From CAZEFK01 sp964511405 (GTDB taxonomy: Bacteria > Pseudomonadota > Alphaproteobacteria > Elsterales > Elsteraceae), in contig CAZEFK010000046.1 in the NCBI GenBank assembly GCA_964511405.1, positions 1-38,369 of the forward strand: a stretch of 38,369 nucleotides of DNA, given 5' to 3'. This document shows, one piece after another, positions 25,915-35,369 of the stretch. The position numbers were made by a program, and so were the translations under genes. Within the stretch, counting starts at the first letter, position 1, and every line of letters starts with the position of its first letter. Below the pieces are notes generated by a model. It was not told where the DNA came from, made no database searches, and saw only the letters and a list, made by a program, of their open reading frames with translations.

Positions 25915-27549
25915 TCATTTCTCATTGCGATCATTCCGTTGCGTAGCGGCCAACGCGTCTTCGAGTTTCCCTCGCAACTGACTTACGACGAGCGCTTCCG
26001 CTTTGAAGTATGAAGGAAAATGTATATCGATCATCGGGCGCCTCTGATCCCTATTCCACTTCTGAGCCGCACCGCTGGAGTATTTTCTTTTACCCTTCTC
26101 AAATAAATCTCGATATCTGTAAGGCGATACACCAATGAATGCCTCGAATTTTACCTTTTCGGTTGCACTATCCGGATCAACTGCAATCGAATCACGGTGC
26201 AGATCCGATGCATAGCTTTTTGGATATGGCTCAAGGTAAACGACTCGGAGAATCCCTGAGGATATGATATGCTTAGCACAAAGATGACATGGGAATGTTG
26301 TGCTGTATAGAGTTCCACCTTCTATCGGAACACCCTTGCGCGCAGCATCCGTAATGGCAGACATTTCGGCATGAATAATCCGCCCAAACTCTATGATGTC
26401 CATCAGCTTTGATTCTGATATCGAAGACTCTCCCTTTTCAGCCATAAGCGCTCTAGCAATTTCATTGCCATCGATCTTCTCAAGAAGTTCGTCCGAAAGA
26501 TGCTTGCCTACCTTGAGTCTGTCGAGTAAATCGACTAACAGTTCGATTTTACGAAGCTGATTCGGGTCATGACCATCTACGAAGTCTCGGCCGTCACGCT
26601 TTTCTCCCGCCCAATAGGTCCCACCCCCAGCTTTCGGAACCTCATTACAACCTAGAGATATAATTTCTCCCGATGATCGAAAAATCGCTGCGCCTACTTG
26701 GCGAGAAAGATCACTGGAGCGCAATGAAGCCGACTTGGCCATGTACATACCGTATTCGTCGTGCGTTGGCGTGACCTCGTTATTGCCAAATAGCAGCTTA
26801 ATGAATCGCCGAAGCTCCTCCTCGCAGTGTGCTCTCGACGTTGCATCGATGAACACGTCTCCAAGAGGAAAGGCATCGCGGAGATTTTGGCCGTGCCTAT
26901 CTGTAACTTCGCGGGCATCTTGAACAACCAGTTCATTCGCCAAATTTGCGGCTTCCGCTTCTAACAGAAGCCCTCCGCGCGATTGTCTCTCTCTTTCTTC
27001 GATTCTTCTCCGGCGAGTTTCTTGTGGAGCATACGCGGACACCACAATAAATTGTCGGCCATAAACGCCGCGGAGCAACGATATCTCTTCGGGTCTTTTT
27101 AGTTGCCTTATGATGTAAGCTCGAGCTGGCAGTGGAATTTCCGCCTCGGTGTCGGGGCCGCTCAACGCTTCGGATGGGCCTTCGCCTTCGACCAGCGAGC
27201 CCCTTTGGCGCGACCGCTCCTCCAAGCGAAATGAACGAATTGCACTGACTGCCATCGTCGCGAGCGCGTCGTCACCGAGGAGCCTTCTAACCGCGTTGGC
27301 GTAGGCGATTCGGTTGCGATAGAACTGGACGTATCGCGAATCGTCTATCGGCACATCGACGGGAACCTCCTTCATCAGTTCCGTCAACCGGAACAAGCGG
27401 GCGCTGTAGCCCATTTCCCGCAGGTTCTGATCGAGGACATCAGTGACCAGGTCAAGGTCGACACCAATCGGGGCGACGAGGCCGAAAATGAGTTCCGGCG
27501 AGGGGTCCAGCCGCAGCGCTTCCATCATCCTCGGACCTTCCTCACTCAT
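25915..27549 (-). CDS. Anti-phage dCTP deaminase (DcdV/AvcD type)
   Basis: 544 residues. The N-terminal region (residues 18-60, LIFGLVAPIGVDLDLVTDVL) is a P-loop-like domain lacking a standard GKS/T, as in this defence family. The C-terminal zinc deaminase domain has YGMYMAKSASLRSSDLSRQV, IIHAEMSAI (His393, Glu395) and TTFPCHLCAKHI (Cys421, Cys424), which bind zinc and activate water. Relatives deaminate deoxycytidine nucleotides on phage infection and starve phage replication; in Vibrio and E. coli a small RNA encoded just upstream holds the enzyme inactive. Base composition is near 50% GC, far below the flanks, and the gene splits zwf from edd, so it was acquired. GGAG precedes the ATG; Met8 is another possible start. 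Confidence 0.9.
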   Translation of the reverse strand: MSEEGPRMMEALRLDPSPELIFGLVAPIGVDLDLVTDVLDQNLREMGYSARLFRLTELMKEVPVDVPIDDSRYVQFYRNRIAYANAVRRLLGDDALATMAVSAIRSFRLEERSRQRGSLVEGEGPSEALSGPDTEAEIPLPARAYIIRQLKRPEEISLLRGVYGRQFIVVSAYAPQETRRRRIEERERQSRGGLLLEAEAANLANELVVQDAREVTDRHGQNLRDAFPLGDVFIDATSRAHCEEELRRFIKLLFGNNEVTPTHDEYGMYMAKSASLRSSDLSRQVGAAIFRSSGEIISLGCNEVPKAGGGTYWAGEKRDGRDFVDGHDPNQLRKIELLVDLLDRLKVGKHLSDELLEKIDGNEIARALMAEKGESSISESKLMDIIEFGRIIHAEMSAITDAARKGVPIEGGTLYSTTFPCHLCAKHIISSGILRVVYLEPYPKSYASDLHRDSIAVDPDSATEKVKFEAFIGVSPYRYRDLFEKGKRKYSSGAAQKWNRDQRRPMIDIHFPSYFKAEALVVSQLRGKLEDALAATQRNDRNEK

Positions 27550-27573
27550 TCACTCCAAACGCCCCCAAATTAG

Positions 27574-27602
27574 TTGCCAAACCCGGCGAGAGGGATTCTA
27601 TT
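27574..27602 (+). promoter_or_regulatory. Candidate promoter of the 61-residue gene
   Basis: TTGCCA (27574-27579) and TCTATT (27597-27602) are 17 bases apart. The predicted start falls on a short inverted repeat (GTGGG, ACAC, CCCAC at 27609-27622), so the RNA would begin with a hairpin just before the ribosome site. Confidence 0.4.
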
Positions 27603-27634
27603 CGCAAGGTGGGACACCCCACTGGGAGGGTGGC

Positions 27635-27820
27635 ATGTCTGCGGAAGTAAAGCTCAAGCCGGGATGGTTCATCAACGATGTGCGCCGGGCTTCAAACCGC
27701 GTCGATCAATGGTCAGCCCAATTGGCCAAGTTCGACAAGCCAACCCCGACATCCGAGGGGTCTCGAGAGTTCGTTGAAACCGAGTGGCAGTCGGAATCCG
27801 TCCGAAAAAGAGGGGAATGA
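27635..27820 (+). CDS. Hypothetical small protein, 61 residues
   Basis: Starts MSAEVKLKPGWFINDVRRAS. A strong ribosome site (GGGAGGG) lies 6 bases before the ATG. The KPGWF...DV..AS..V..W pattern recalls small alphaproteobacterial proteins of unknown role with a KPGW opening, which I note from memory only. The body is polar and charged, without membrane segments. It is divergent from the deaminase gene and sits in the stretch where related deaminases have their inhibitory RNA. It could be a partner of the deaminase or an unrelated passenger. Confidence 0.55.
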   Translation: MSAEVKLKPGWFINDVRRASNRVDQWSAQLAKFDKPTPTSEGSREFVETEWQSESVRKRGE

Positions 27821-27881
27821 CCCGACGGCGACGCCCTCACGAATCGGCCGTGTTGTCCCCCAGGGCGTAACCGGCGAAGTC

Positions 27882-27907
27882 CACCGAACGGCCCAGGCCG
27901 TCCGGTG
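27882..27907. terminator. 26-bp inverted repeat just downstream of zwf
   Basis: CACCG-a-ACGGCC and GGCCGT-c-CGGTG face each other across a 2-base centre: 11 pairs with one mismatch, starting 17 bases after the zwf stop. No T-run follows on the minus strand, so it may protect or weakly terminate the upstream mRNA, and may mark the old zwf/edd boundary. Confidence 0.4.
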
Positions 27908-27924
27908 ACACCCATGGATCAAGG

Positions 27925-29399
<1,475 letters not shown>

Positions 29400-29403
<4 letters not shown>

Positions 29404-30341
29404 GCACGGGGCTCCACAAGGTCGGCATGGCGGGGCAGGTCGGCGCCGCGCCGGCTGCAGGCGAGCGCGGCCGCCCGGATGGCGTAGTCGATCGCGTCGG
29501 CCATGTCATCCTTGGTCAAGCGCCCAACGGCGCCGCGCGTAAGACCGTCGCGCTCGTCCAGCCGGGCCAGCAGGGCGGCGTGGAAGGCATCGCCGGCGCC
29601 GACGGTGTCGACCACCGTCACCGGCCGGGCCGGCCGCTCGACCGCCTCGCCGCCCAGGAACCCGATCGCGCCCTGGGCGCCGCGCGTGACCACCACCAGG
29701 CGCGGCCCCAGCCGCTGCCAGGCCGCGGCGATGTCGGCCAGGGCGGCGCCGGGATAAAGCTGCTCCAGGTCCTCGGTGCTGGCCTTGGCGATGTCGACGT
29801 GGGGCAGCATCGCCTCGAAGCGCGGCCGCCACGCATCAGCGCCGCCGATCAGCGCGGCGCGGACATTGGGGTCGATCGCGATCACCCGGCGCCCGGCTTC
29901 GCGCCGCATCAGCGTCTCCAGCGTCGCCGCGGTGGGGTCGACGCCCAGGCTATAGCAGCCGAACACCAGCGCCGTGACCGCGTCGGGCAGTTCGGCCGGC
30001 AGCTCGTCGGCCGTGAGCGACCGGTCGGCAGCACCGGCGCCATGGAAGGAATAGCGCGGCTGGCCATCGGCGCCGACCGCGACCACGCTGATGGTCGTCA
30101 ACAGCGGCGAGCGCACCAGCCAATCCAGGGCGACCCCGTTCTCGGCCAGGGTCCGGACCAGCGCGTCGCCGAGGCTGTCGGTCGACAGCTTCGACAGGAA
30201 CCCCACCGGCCGCCCGAGCCGCGCCAGCCCGACGGCCTGGTTGAAGGGCGAGCCGCCGGTCAGCGCCTCGGCCGGCAGGCGGCCGTTCGCCAACGGCCCC
30301 AGGAACAGATCGATCAGCGCTTGGCCGCACACCAGGATCAC
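29400..30341 (-). CDS. PfkB-family sugar kinase, probable fructokinase
   Basis: 313 residues. The N-terminal glycine-rich substrate motif is LTGGSPFNQAVGLARLG; the C-terminal PfkB signature is TVVDTVGAGDAFHAALLARL, whose aspartate (DAF) is the catalytic base. VIAIDPNVRAALI and ASTEDLEQLYPG also fit ribokinase-like fructokinases. It phosphorylates a hexose, most simply fructose entering through the adjacent ABC importer. The arrangement of regulator, importer and kinase resembles the Sinorhizobium frc fructose genes, where the kinase is FrcK. Substrate is inferred from that context. It starts 80 bases after the binding-protein gene, with a stable hairpin in the gap. Confidence 0.88.
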
Positions 30342-30363
30342 GGGTTAGCTCCTCCGCTGCAGT

Positions 30364-30401
30364 GCGCCTCCTCCCGCACGGGCCCGCACGGGAGGAGGCG
30401 C
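30364..30401 (-). terminator. Intercistronic hairpin after the sugar-binding protein gene
   Basis: Thirteen-base perfect arms (GCGCCTCCTCCCG and its complement) enclose a 12-base loop, 20 bases past the binding-protein stop. There is no T-run. Hairpins here commonly stabilise the abundant binding-protein mRNA and lower expression of the genes that follow. Confidence 0.65.
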
Positions 30402-30421
30402 TGCTGTGCTTGCGCCTGACG

Positions 30422-31351
30422 TCAGCGCGGCGACGACCAGCCCTTGTAGCTGCCGACATTGTCCCGAGTGACCAGGGTCGACGGCATCAGGATGGTCGAG
30501 GGGTCGGGCTTCTTGCCGTTCAGGATCTGCGTCCCGATCTCGACCGCCTTCTGGGCCATGGCATAGGGGTCCTGGCTGGCCGAGGCCTGGATCAGGGTGT
30601 CCGACTTCAGCGCCTGCTCGATGTCGGGCGCGCCGTCGACCGAGGTGATGATCATCTCCTTGCGGCCGAGCTGCTTGGCGGCAAGGTCGGCGCCGATCGC
30701 GGTCGGGTCGTTGATCGCGAACACGGCGTCGATCTTGGGGAAGCGGGTGAGCAAGCCCTGCATGACCGCCAGGCCGCCGTCGCGGCTGCCCTTGGCGTCC
30801 TGGTTGTCGGACAGGATCTTGATGCCTGGCGACTTGGCGAAGACCGCCTTGCAGCCATTGACCCGGTCGATCACCGCCGACACCTGCGGGCCGTTGATGA
30901 TGACCACGTCGCCCTTGCCGTGCAGCTTGTCGGCCAGATATTGGCAGGCGATCTCGCCGGCCTGGACGTTGTTGGTGGTGACGGTGGCGTCGGCGCCCTT
31001 GGCCGAGACGTCGACCGCGACCACGACGATGCCCGCGGCCTGGGCGCGCTTGATCGCCGGCTCGATCGCCACCGGATCGGCGGCGTTGACCTGGATCATG
31101 TCGACGCCGGCGGCGATGAAATTGTCGATCTGGGTGAACTGCTTGTTGAGGTCGTAGTCGGACGCGACCGTCGTGACCTTGACGTTCGGGTTGACCGACT
31201 TCGCCTTGTTCTCGGCACCCTTGGCAATGGTGACGAAGAAGGGATTGCCCAGCGAGCCGACCGAGATGCCGATCGACTTCAGATCCTTGGCGTAGGCGCC
31301 GGTCATGCCGAGCGCGAGAACCGAACACGCCGTCAGCAGTATTTTCTTCAT
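30422..31351 (-). CDS. Sugar ABC transporter periplasmic binding protein (RbsB/FrcB type)
   Basis: 309 residues. A signal peptide covers about residues 1-21 (MKKILLTACSVLALGMTGAYA). The mature protein is a type I periplasmic sugar-binding protein: IGISVGSLGNPFFVTIAKGA, QFTQIDNFIAAGVDMIQVNA, VVVAVDVSAKGADATVTTNN, VFAINDPTAIGADLAAKQLG and MIITSVDGAPDIEQAL are the usual sugar-contacting loops. AAGGAAGGAAA provides a strong ribosome site. With the permease and ATPase upstream it forms the importer. Fructose is the likeliest ligand given the kinase; ribose or another monosaccharide is possible. Confidence 0.93.
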   Translation of the reverse strand: MKKILLTACSVLALGMTGAYAKDLKSIGISVGSLGNPFFVTIAKGAENKAKSVNPNVKVTTVASDYDLNKQFTQIDNFIAAGVDMIQVNAADPVAIEPAIKRAQAAGIVVVAVDVSAKGADATVTTNNVQAGEIACQYLADKLHGKGDVVIINGPQVSAVIDRVNGCKAVFAKSPGIKILSDNQDAKGSRDGGLAVMQGLLTRFPKIDAVFAINDPTAIGADLAAKQLGRKEMIITSVDGAPDIEQALKSDTLIQASASQDPYAMAQKAVEIGTQILNGKKPDPSTILMPSTLVTRDNVGSYKGWSSPR

Positions 31352-31383
31352 GGCGATTTCCTTCCTTCTATCCAGCGCTCAAG

Positions 31384-32388
31384 TCAGGTGCGCGCGGATC
31401 CCTTGAGGCGGTAGCGATCGAGCGCGACCGCGCCGATGATCACCAGGCCCTTGATGATGAACTGCCAGATGTCCGAGACGCCCAGCAGGATGAGGCCGTT
31501 GGACAGCACCGCGATGATCAGGGCGCCGATCAGCGTGCCCCAGATCGAGCCGATGCCGCCGACGAAGCTGGTGCCGCCCAGGATCACCGCGGCGATCGCG
31601 TCGAGCTCGTAGGACTGGCCCAGCTGCAGGCCGTTGGCGGCGTAGAGGCGGGCCGCCGACATGACGCCGCCCAGCCCCGACAGCAGCCCCGACAGGCCGT
31701 AGACGAACAGCAGCACCACCCAGACCCGGATGCCGGCCAGGCGCGCGGCGTCGGGATTGCCGCCGACGGCATAGATGCGCACGCCCAGCACGGTCCGGCG
31801 CAGCACGAACCACGACGCCACGACCACCGCGAGCGCGATCACCACCAGCCACGGGATGTGGGCGATGGTGCCGTTGCCGATGAAGGCGAAGGGCAGCTGC
31901 GGGTTGAACACGGTCGTGTCCTGGCCCATCAGGCGGGCGAGGCCGCGCACGGCGGTGAGCGCGCCCAGGGTCACGATGAAGGGCGGCAGGCGCATGAACG
32001 CGATCAGCCCGCCATTGACCAGGCCCAGGACCAGGCCGGCGCCCAGCGCCGCCGGGATGCCGAGCATGCCCCAGTCGGGGATCTTCGAGGCGATGACCGC
32101 GACCATGGCGGCGGTGGCCAGGATCGAGCCGACCGACAGGTCGATGCCGCCGGTCAGGATGACGAAGGTCATGCCGGCCGCGAGCACGATGTTGATGGCC
32201 GCCTGCTGGGCGACGATCGACAGGTTGGCCCAGCTGAGGAAGCGGTCGTTCAGCAGGCCGAAGCCCAAGCCGATGACCACGAGCACCGGCAACATGCCGG
32301 CGACCTGGAACAGCTGGCGTGCGGCGAGCCGCCGGGCGCGCAGGTCGGCGCCGGCGGCGGGCAGGGTGTCGGTCTTGGCAGTGGTCAT
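31384..32388 (-). CDS. Sugar ABC transporter permease (RbsC/FrcC type)
   Basis: 334 residues with about eight to ten membrane segments, a soluble N-terminus of about 25 residues and a basic C-terminus. AAINIVLAAGMTFVILTGGIDLSVGSILA is the diagnostic segment of the RbsC family. RIYAVGGNPDAARLAGIRVW forms the coupling loop for the ATPase, and YELDAIAAVILGGTSFVGGIGSIWGTLIGA is the late conserved stretch. The gene starts eight bases after the ATPase gene and ends 32 bases before the binding-protein gene, so the three are co-transcribed. Confidence 0.94.
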   Translation of the reverse strand: MTTAKTDTLPAAGADLRARRLAARQLFQVAGMLPVLVVIGLGFGLLNDRFLSWANLSIVAQQAAINIVLAAGMTFVILTGGIDLSVGSILATAAMVAVIASKIPDWGMLGIPAALGAGLVLGLVNGGLIAFMRLPPFIVTLGALTAVRGLARLMGQDTTVFNPQLPFAFIGNGTIAHIPWLVVIALAVVVASWFVLRRTVLGVRIYAVGGNPDAARLAGIRVWVVLLFVYGLSGLLSGLGGVMSAARLYAANGLQLGQSYELDAIAAVILGGTSFVGGIGSIWGTLIGALIIAVLSNGLILLGVSDIWQFIIKGLVIIGAVALDRYRLKGSART

Positions 32389-32396
32389 GGGCGCCC

Positions 32397-33926
32397 CTAC
32401 TCGGCGGCCGCCGGCGCGGCGGCGCCGGTGGCGATGGCGATGATGGCCTCCTGGGTCGGCGCAGGCCGGCCGGCGCCGCCGACCCCGCCGGCGATGGCGC
32501 CGTCGCGCATGACCAGCACGCGGTCGCAGACCCCGACGATCTCGGGCAGCTCGCTGGAAATCACCAGCACGCCGATGCCGGCCCGGGCGACCTCGTCGAT
32601 CAGGCGGTAGATCTCGGACTTGGCGCCGATGTCGACGCCGCGCGTCGGCTCGTCGAGCAGCAGCACCTTGGGCTTGGTCTCGAGCAGCCGGGACAGCAGC
32701 ACCTTCTGCTGGTTGCCGCCGGACAGGCTGCCGACGGCGGCGCCGTCGCCCGAGACCCGGATGCCCAGGGCGGCGATCGCGCCGGTCGCGCGCCGCTTGG
32801 CGGCGCTGCGGTTGAGCACGCCGCCGGGCCGGCTGTCCTGCGCCAGCACGCCGATATTGATGTTGTCGCGCACGGTCATGTCCAGGAACAGACCGAGATG
32901 CTTGCGGTCCTCGGTCAGGTAGACGATGCCGGCGCCGACCGCATCCAGCGGATTGGTGATGTTGAGCGGCCGCCCGGCCAGCACGACCTCGCCGCTGGTC
33001 CGGGGATCGGCGCCATAGATCAGGCGGGCGAGCTCGGTGCGGCCGGCGCCCACCAGCCCGGCCAGGCCCAGCACTTCGCCGCGGCGGATCTCGAAGCTGC
33101 AGCCGCGCACCCGGCGGCCGTCGCCCATGTCGCGTACCGCCAGGATCACCTCGGCATCGCGCGCGGCCGGGGCATGCGCCTTCTTGTAGAACGAGCCCAG
33201 GTCGCGGCCGACCATCATCTTGACCAGCCGGTCGGCCGACAGCTCGGCCCGCGTCAGGGTCCCGACATAGGCGCCGTCGCGCAGCACGCTGACCCGGTCG
33301 GCCAGCTCATAGACCTCGGCCATGCGGTGGCTGATGTAGATGATGGCCAGCCCGTCGCGGCGCAGCTGCCCGATCAGCTCGAACAGGCGCTCGGTCTCGT
33401 GCGAGGACAGGGCCGTGGTCGGCTCGTCCATCACCAGGATCCGGCTGTTGCGCGCCAGCGCCCGGGCGATCTCGACCAGCTGCTGCTCGGCCAGCGACAA
33501 GGCCGCCACCTGGACCGTCGGCCCGAAGCCGGCATCGAGCCGGTGCAGGATCTCGGCCGCGGCGGCGGCCATGGACCGGCGGTCGATCAGGCCGCGCCCG
33601 CGATGCTCGCGGCCGAGGAACATGTTCTCGGCGACCGTCAGGTTGGGCGCCAGCGACAGCTCCTGATAGATCGTCGAGATGCCCAGCGCCTGGGCATCGG
33701 CCGGGCCCGTGATGTGGGCGGGGCGCCCGTCGAACCGGATCTCGCCGCCGGGATCGGCCAGGTAGGCGCCGGACAGGATCTTCATCAGCGTCGACTTGCC
33801 GGCGCCGTTCTCGCCCATGAGGGCGTGCAGCTCGCCGGCCGCGACCGCGAACGATACGTCGGTCAGCGCCCGCACGGCGCCGAAGGTCTTCGAGATGCCC
33901 CGCATCTCCATCAGCGGCGCGGTCAT
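32397..33926 (-). CDS. Sugar ABC transporter ATPase with two nucleotide-binding domains (RbsA/FrcA type)
   Basis: 509 residues from the ATG at 33926, which overlaps the ROK gene stop (ATGA). The frame is open further upstream but that part is antisense-like shadow within the ROK gene. The first domain has Walker A MGENGAGKSTLMKIL, signature LSLAEQQLVEIARAL and Walker B ILVMDEPTTALSSHE. The second has the degenerate Walker A LVGAGRTELARLIYG usual for this family, signature SLSGGNQQKVLLSRLL and Walker B VLLLDEPTRGVDIG. Only one site is therefore expected to hydrolyse ATP efficiently. It powers the sugar importer. Confidence 0.95.
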   Translation of the reverse strand: MTAPLMEMRGISKTFGAVRALTDVSFAVAAGELHALMGENGAGKSTLMKILSGAYLADPGGEIRFDGRPAHITGPADAQALGISTIYQELSLAPNLTVAENMFLGREHRGRGLIDRRSMAAAAAEILHRLDAGFGPTVQVAALSLAEQQLVEIARALARNSRILVMDEPTTALSSHETERLFELIGQLRRDGLAIIYISHRMAEVYELADRVSVLRDGAYVGTLTRAELSADRLVKMMVGRDLGSFYKKAHAPAARDAEVILAVRDMGDGRRVRGCSFEIRRGEVLGLAGLVGAGRTELARLIYGADPRTSGEVVLAGRPLNITNPLDAVGAGIVYLTEDRKHLGLFLDMTVRDNINIGVLAQDSRPGGVLNRSAAKRRATGAIAALGIRVSGDGAAVGSLSGGNQQKVLLSRLLETKPKVLLLDEPTRGVDIGAKSEIYRLIDEVARAGIGVLVISSELPEIVGVCDRVLVMRDGAIAGGVGGAGRPAPTQEAIIAIATGAAAPAAAE

Positions 33927-35161
33927 GGTCCGGCCTCCGTCGCGAGTTCGGATGGGTCGGGCGCCGGCGGCAGGGCGCGGCGCATGGGATTGAAGGCTTG
34001 GTACAGCGACAGGCTGGCGGCACCCAGCGCGCCGGCATCGGGCCCGAGGCTGCCGCGCAGCAGCACCGGCGGCCGGCGGCTTTCCGAGATGATCGCCCGC
34101 GCCGCGGCGGCCAGCCGCTCGATCAGCCGGTCGAGCCACGGGCCGCCCAGATCGCCGTCGATGACCACGGCGGGAATGTCCAGCACATGGACCGCGGTCA
34201 GGATGGCCGGAGCCAGCGCCGCGACGGCGTCGGCGCACCATTCGTCGAAGCGCTCCGGCGCCGCCTCGAGCGCCCGGTCCAGACCGGCGCGGTCGTCGAC
34301 GGCATGGCCGTGGTGGCGCAAATGACGGATCAGCGCGATCAGCGATGCCCGCGCCATCAGCGGCCGATAGGGGCGGGCGGTCGCCGGTGCCGAATCCAGG
34401 CTGGAGGGGCCGGTCGGAACCACGCCGAAATCGCCGGCATTGCCGGTGGCGCCGCGGCGGTATTCGCCGCCCAGCACGACGCCGCCGCCCAGCGCCGGGC
34501 CGATGAACAAGTACAGGCAATCATCAAGACCGCGCCCCTGCAGCAGCTCGCCGACCGCCGCGGCGCTGCCGTCGTTCTCGACCATGACCCGGGCGCCGGT
34601 GGCGCGCGTCAGGGCCGTATCGAGGTCGAACCCGGCCCAGGGCTGGAAGCGCTCGCTGGGCAGGCTGAGGTCGGCCAGCCAGCTACCCAGGTCGTAGGGC
34701 ATCGCGACGCCGATCCCGGCCAGGCGCCCGGCGGCGGGCCCGAGCAGGGCCAAGATCGCCCCATAGCGCTGGGCGATATGGTCCACGGCCGCCACCGGAT
34801 CGAGCCAGCCGTCATGCACCGATCGGTCGCGAATCTGGCCGCTGAGGTCGACCAGCACGGTTTCGGTCAGGTCGCGATCCACGCGCACGCCCATGGCGTA
34901 GGCGCCTTCGGGATCGAGTTCGAGCAGGGTGGCGGGCTGGCCCCGGCCGCCATAGCGCTTGCCGACGGGCCGGACCAGGCCGGCGGCCTCCAGCTGGCGG
35001 ACGATCATCCCGGTGGCGTTCTGAGTCAGGCCGGCGAGGCGCGCAAGCTCGGCTTTGGACAGCGGGCCGCGGCGGCGCAGCGCGGCCAGCAGCACGCGCT
35101 CGTTGAACTGCCGCAGATGGACCGAGTTCGCCCCTTGGCCGGGTGACGACGGCTCGGACAC
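33923..35161 (-). CDS. ROK-family transcriptional regulator of the sugar operon
   Basis: 412 residues from a GTG at 35161, preceded by GGGAGGGACC. Residues 12-75 are a winged helix-turn-helix (NERVLLAALRRRGPLSKAEL, ARLAGLTQNATGMIVRQLEA). The remaining 330 residues form the ROK sugar-kinase-like domain, with VMVENDGSAAAVGELLQG and LFIGPALGGGVVLGGEYRRG. The ROK zinc motif is replaced: the usual CGC..GC..C cysteines are absent. As first gene of the operon it probably represses its own promoter until the imported sugar binds. The 25-bp palindrome 34 bases upstream is the likely operator. It corresponds in position to FrcR of Sinorhizobium. Confidence 0.92.
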   Translation of the reverse strand: MSEPSSPGQGANSVHLRQFNERVLLAALRRRGPLSKAELARLAGLTQNATGMIVRQLEAAGLVRPVGKRYGGRGQPATLLELDPEGAYAMGVRVDRDLTETVLVDLSGQIRDRSVHDGWLDPVAAVDHIAQRYGAILALLGPAAGRLAGIGVAMPYDLGSWLADLSLPSERFQPWAGFDLDTALTRATGARVMVENDGSAAAVGELLQGRGLDDCLYLFIGPALGGGVVLGGEYRRGATGNAGDFGVVPTGPSSLDSAPATARPYRPLMARASLIALIRHLRHHGHAVDDRAGLDRALEAAPERFDEWCADAVAALAPAILTAVHVLDIPAVVIDGDLGGPWLDRLIERLAAAARAIISESRRPPVLLRGSLGPDAGALGAASLSLYQAFNPMRRALPPAPDPSELATEAGP

Positions 35162-35195
35162 CGGTCCCTCCCTGTCCGGGGGCGCTGGCGGCCCC

Positions 35196-35220
35196 TTATT
35201 AACTCACAGTGAATTAATAA
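35196..35220. promoter_or_regulatory. 25-bp operator-like palindrome for the ROK regulator
   Basis: TTATTAACTCAC and GTGAATTAATAA flank a central A at 35208; eleven of the twelve pairs match. AT-rich ends TTATTAA/TTAATAA resemble operators of other ROK repressors. It covers the -10 box of the promoter below, so binding would block RNA polymerase. Confidence 0.75.
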
Positions 35221-35242
35221 AACGAACCTTGCCTCATGTCAA
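35214..35242 (-). promoter_or_regulatory. Sigma-70-like promoter of the sugar operon
   Basis: On the minus strand a perfect TTGACA (35237-35242) and TATTAA (35214-35219) are 17 bases apart. Transcription would start about 45 bases before the ROK gene GTG. This is the best promoter match in the window. Confidence 0.75.
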
Positions 35243-35369
35243 GCCGGTTCGTCGGGCCGGCCCGCCGAGTGAGTTTGACGGGGGTCACCGGACAATTCTG
35301 TCGAATGTCGGCCAAGCTTCGACCTGTTAAGGTGGGCCGGACCGATCCTGCGACGTCCGAGGACCTGCG

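Noticed and set aside
33927..34520. Upstream extension of the sugar ATPase frame
   Set aside because: It overlaps the ROK gene in another frame and lacks ABC motifs; the ATG at 33926 with ATGA overlap is the natural start.
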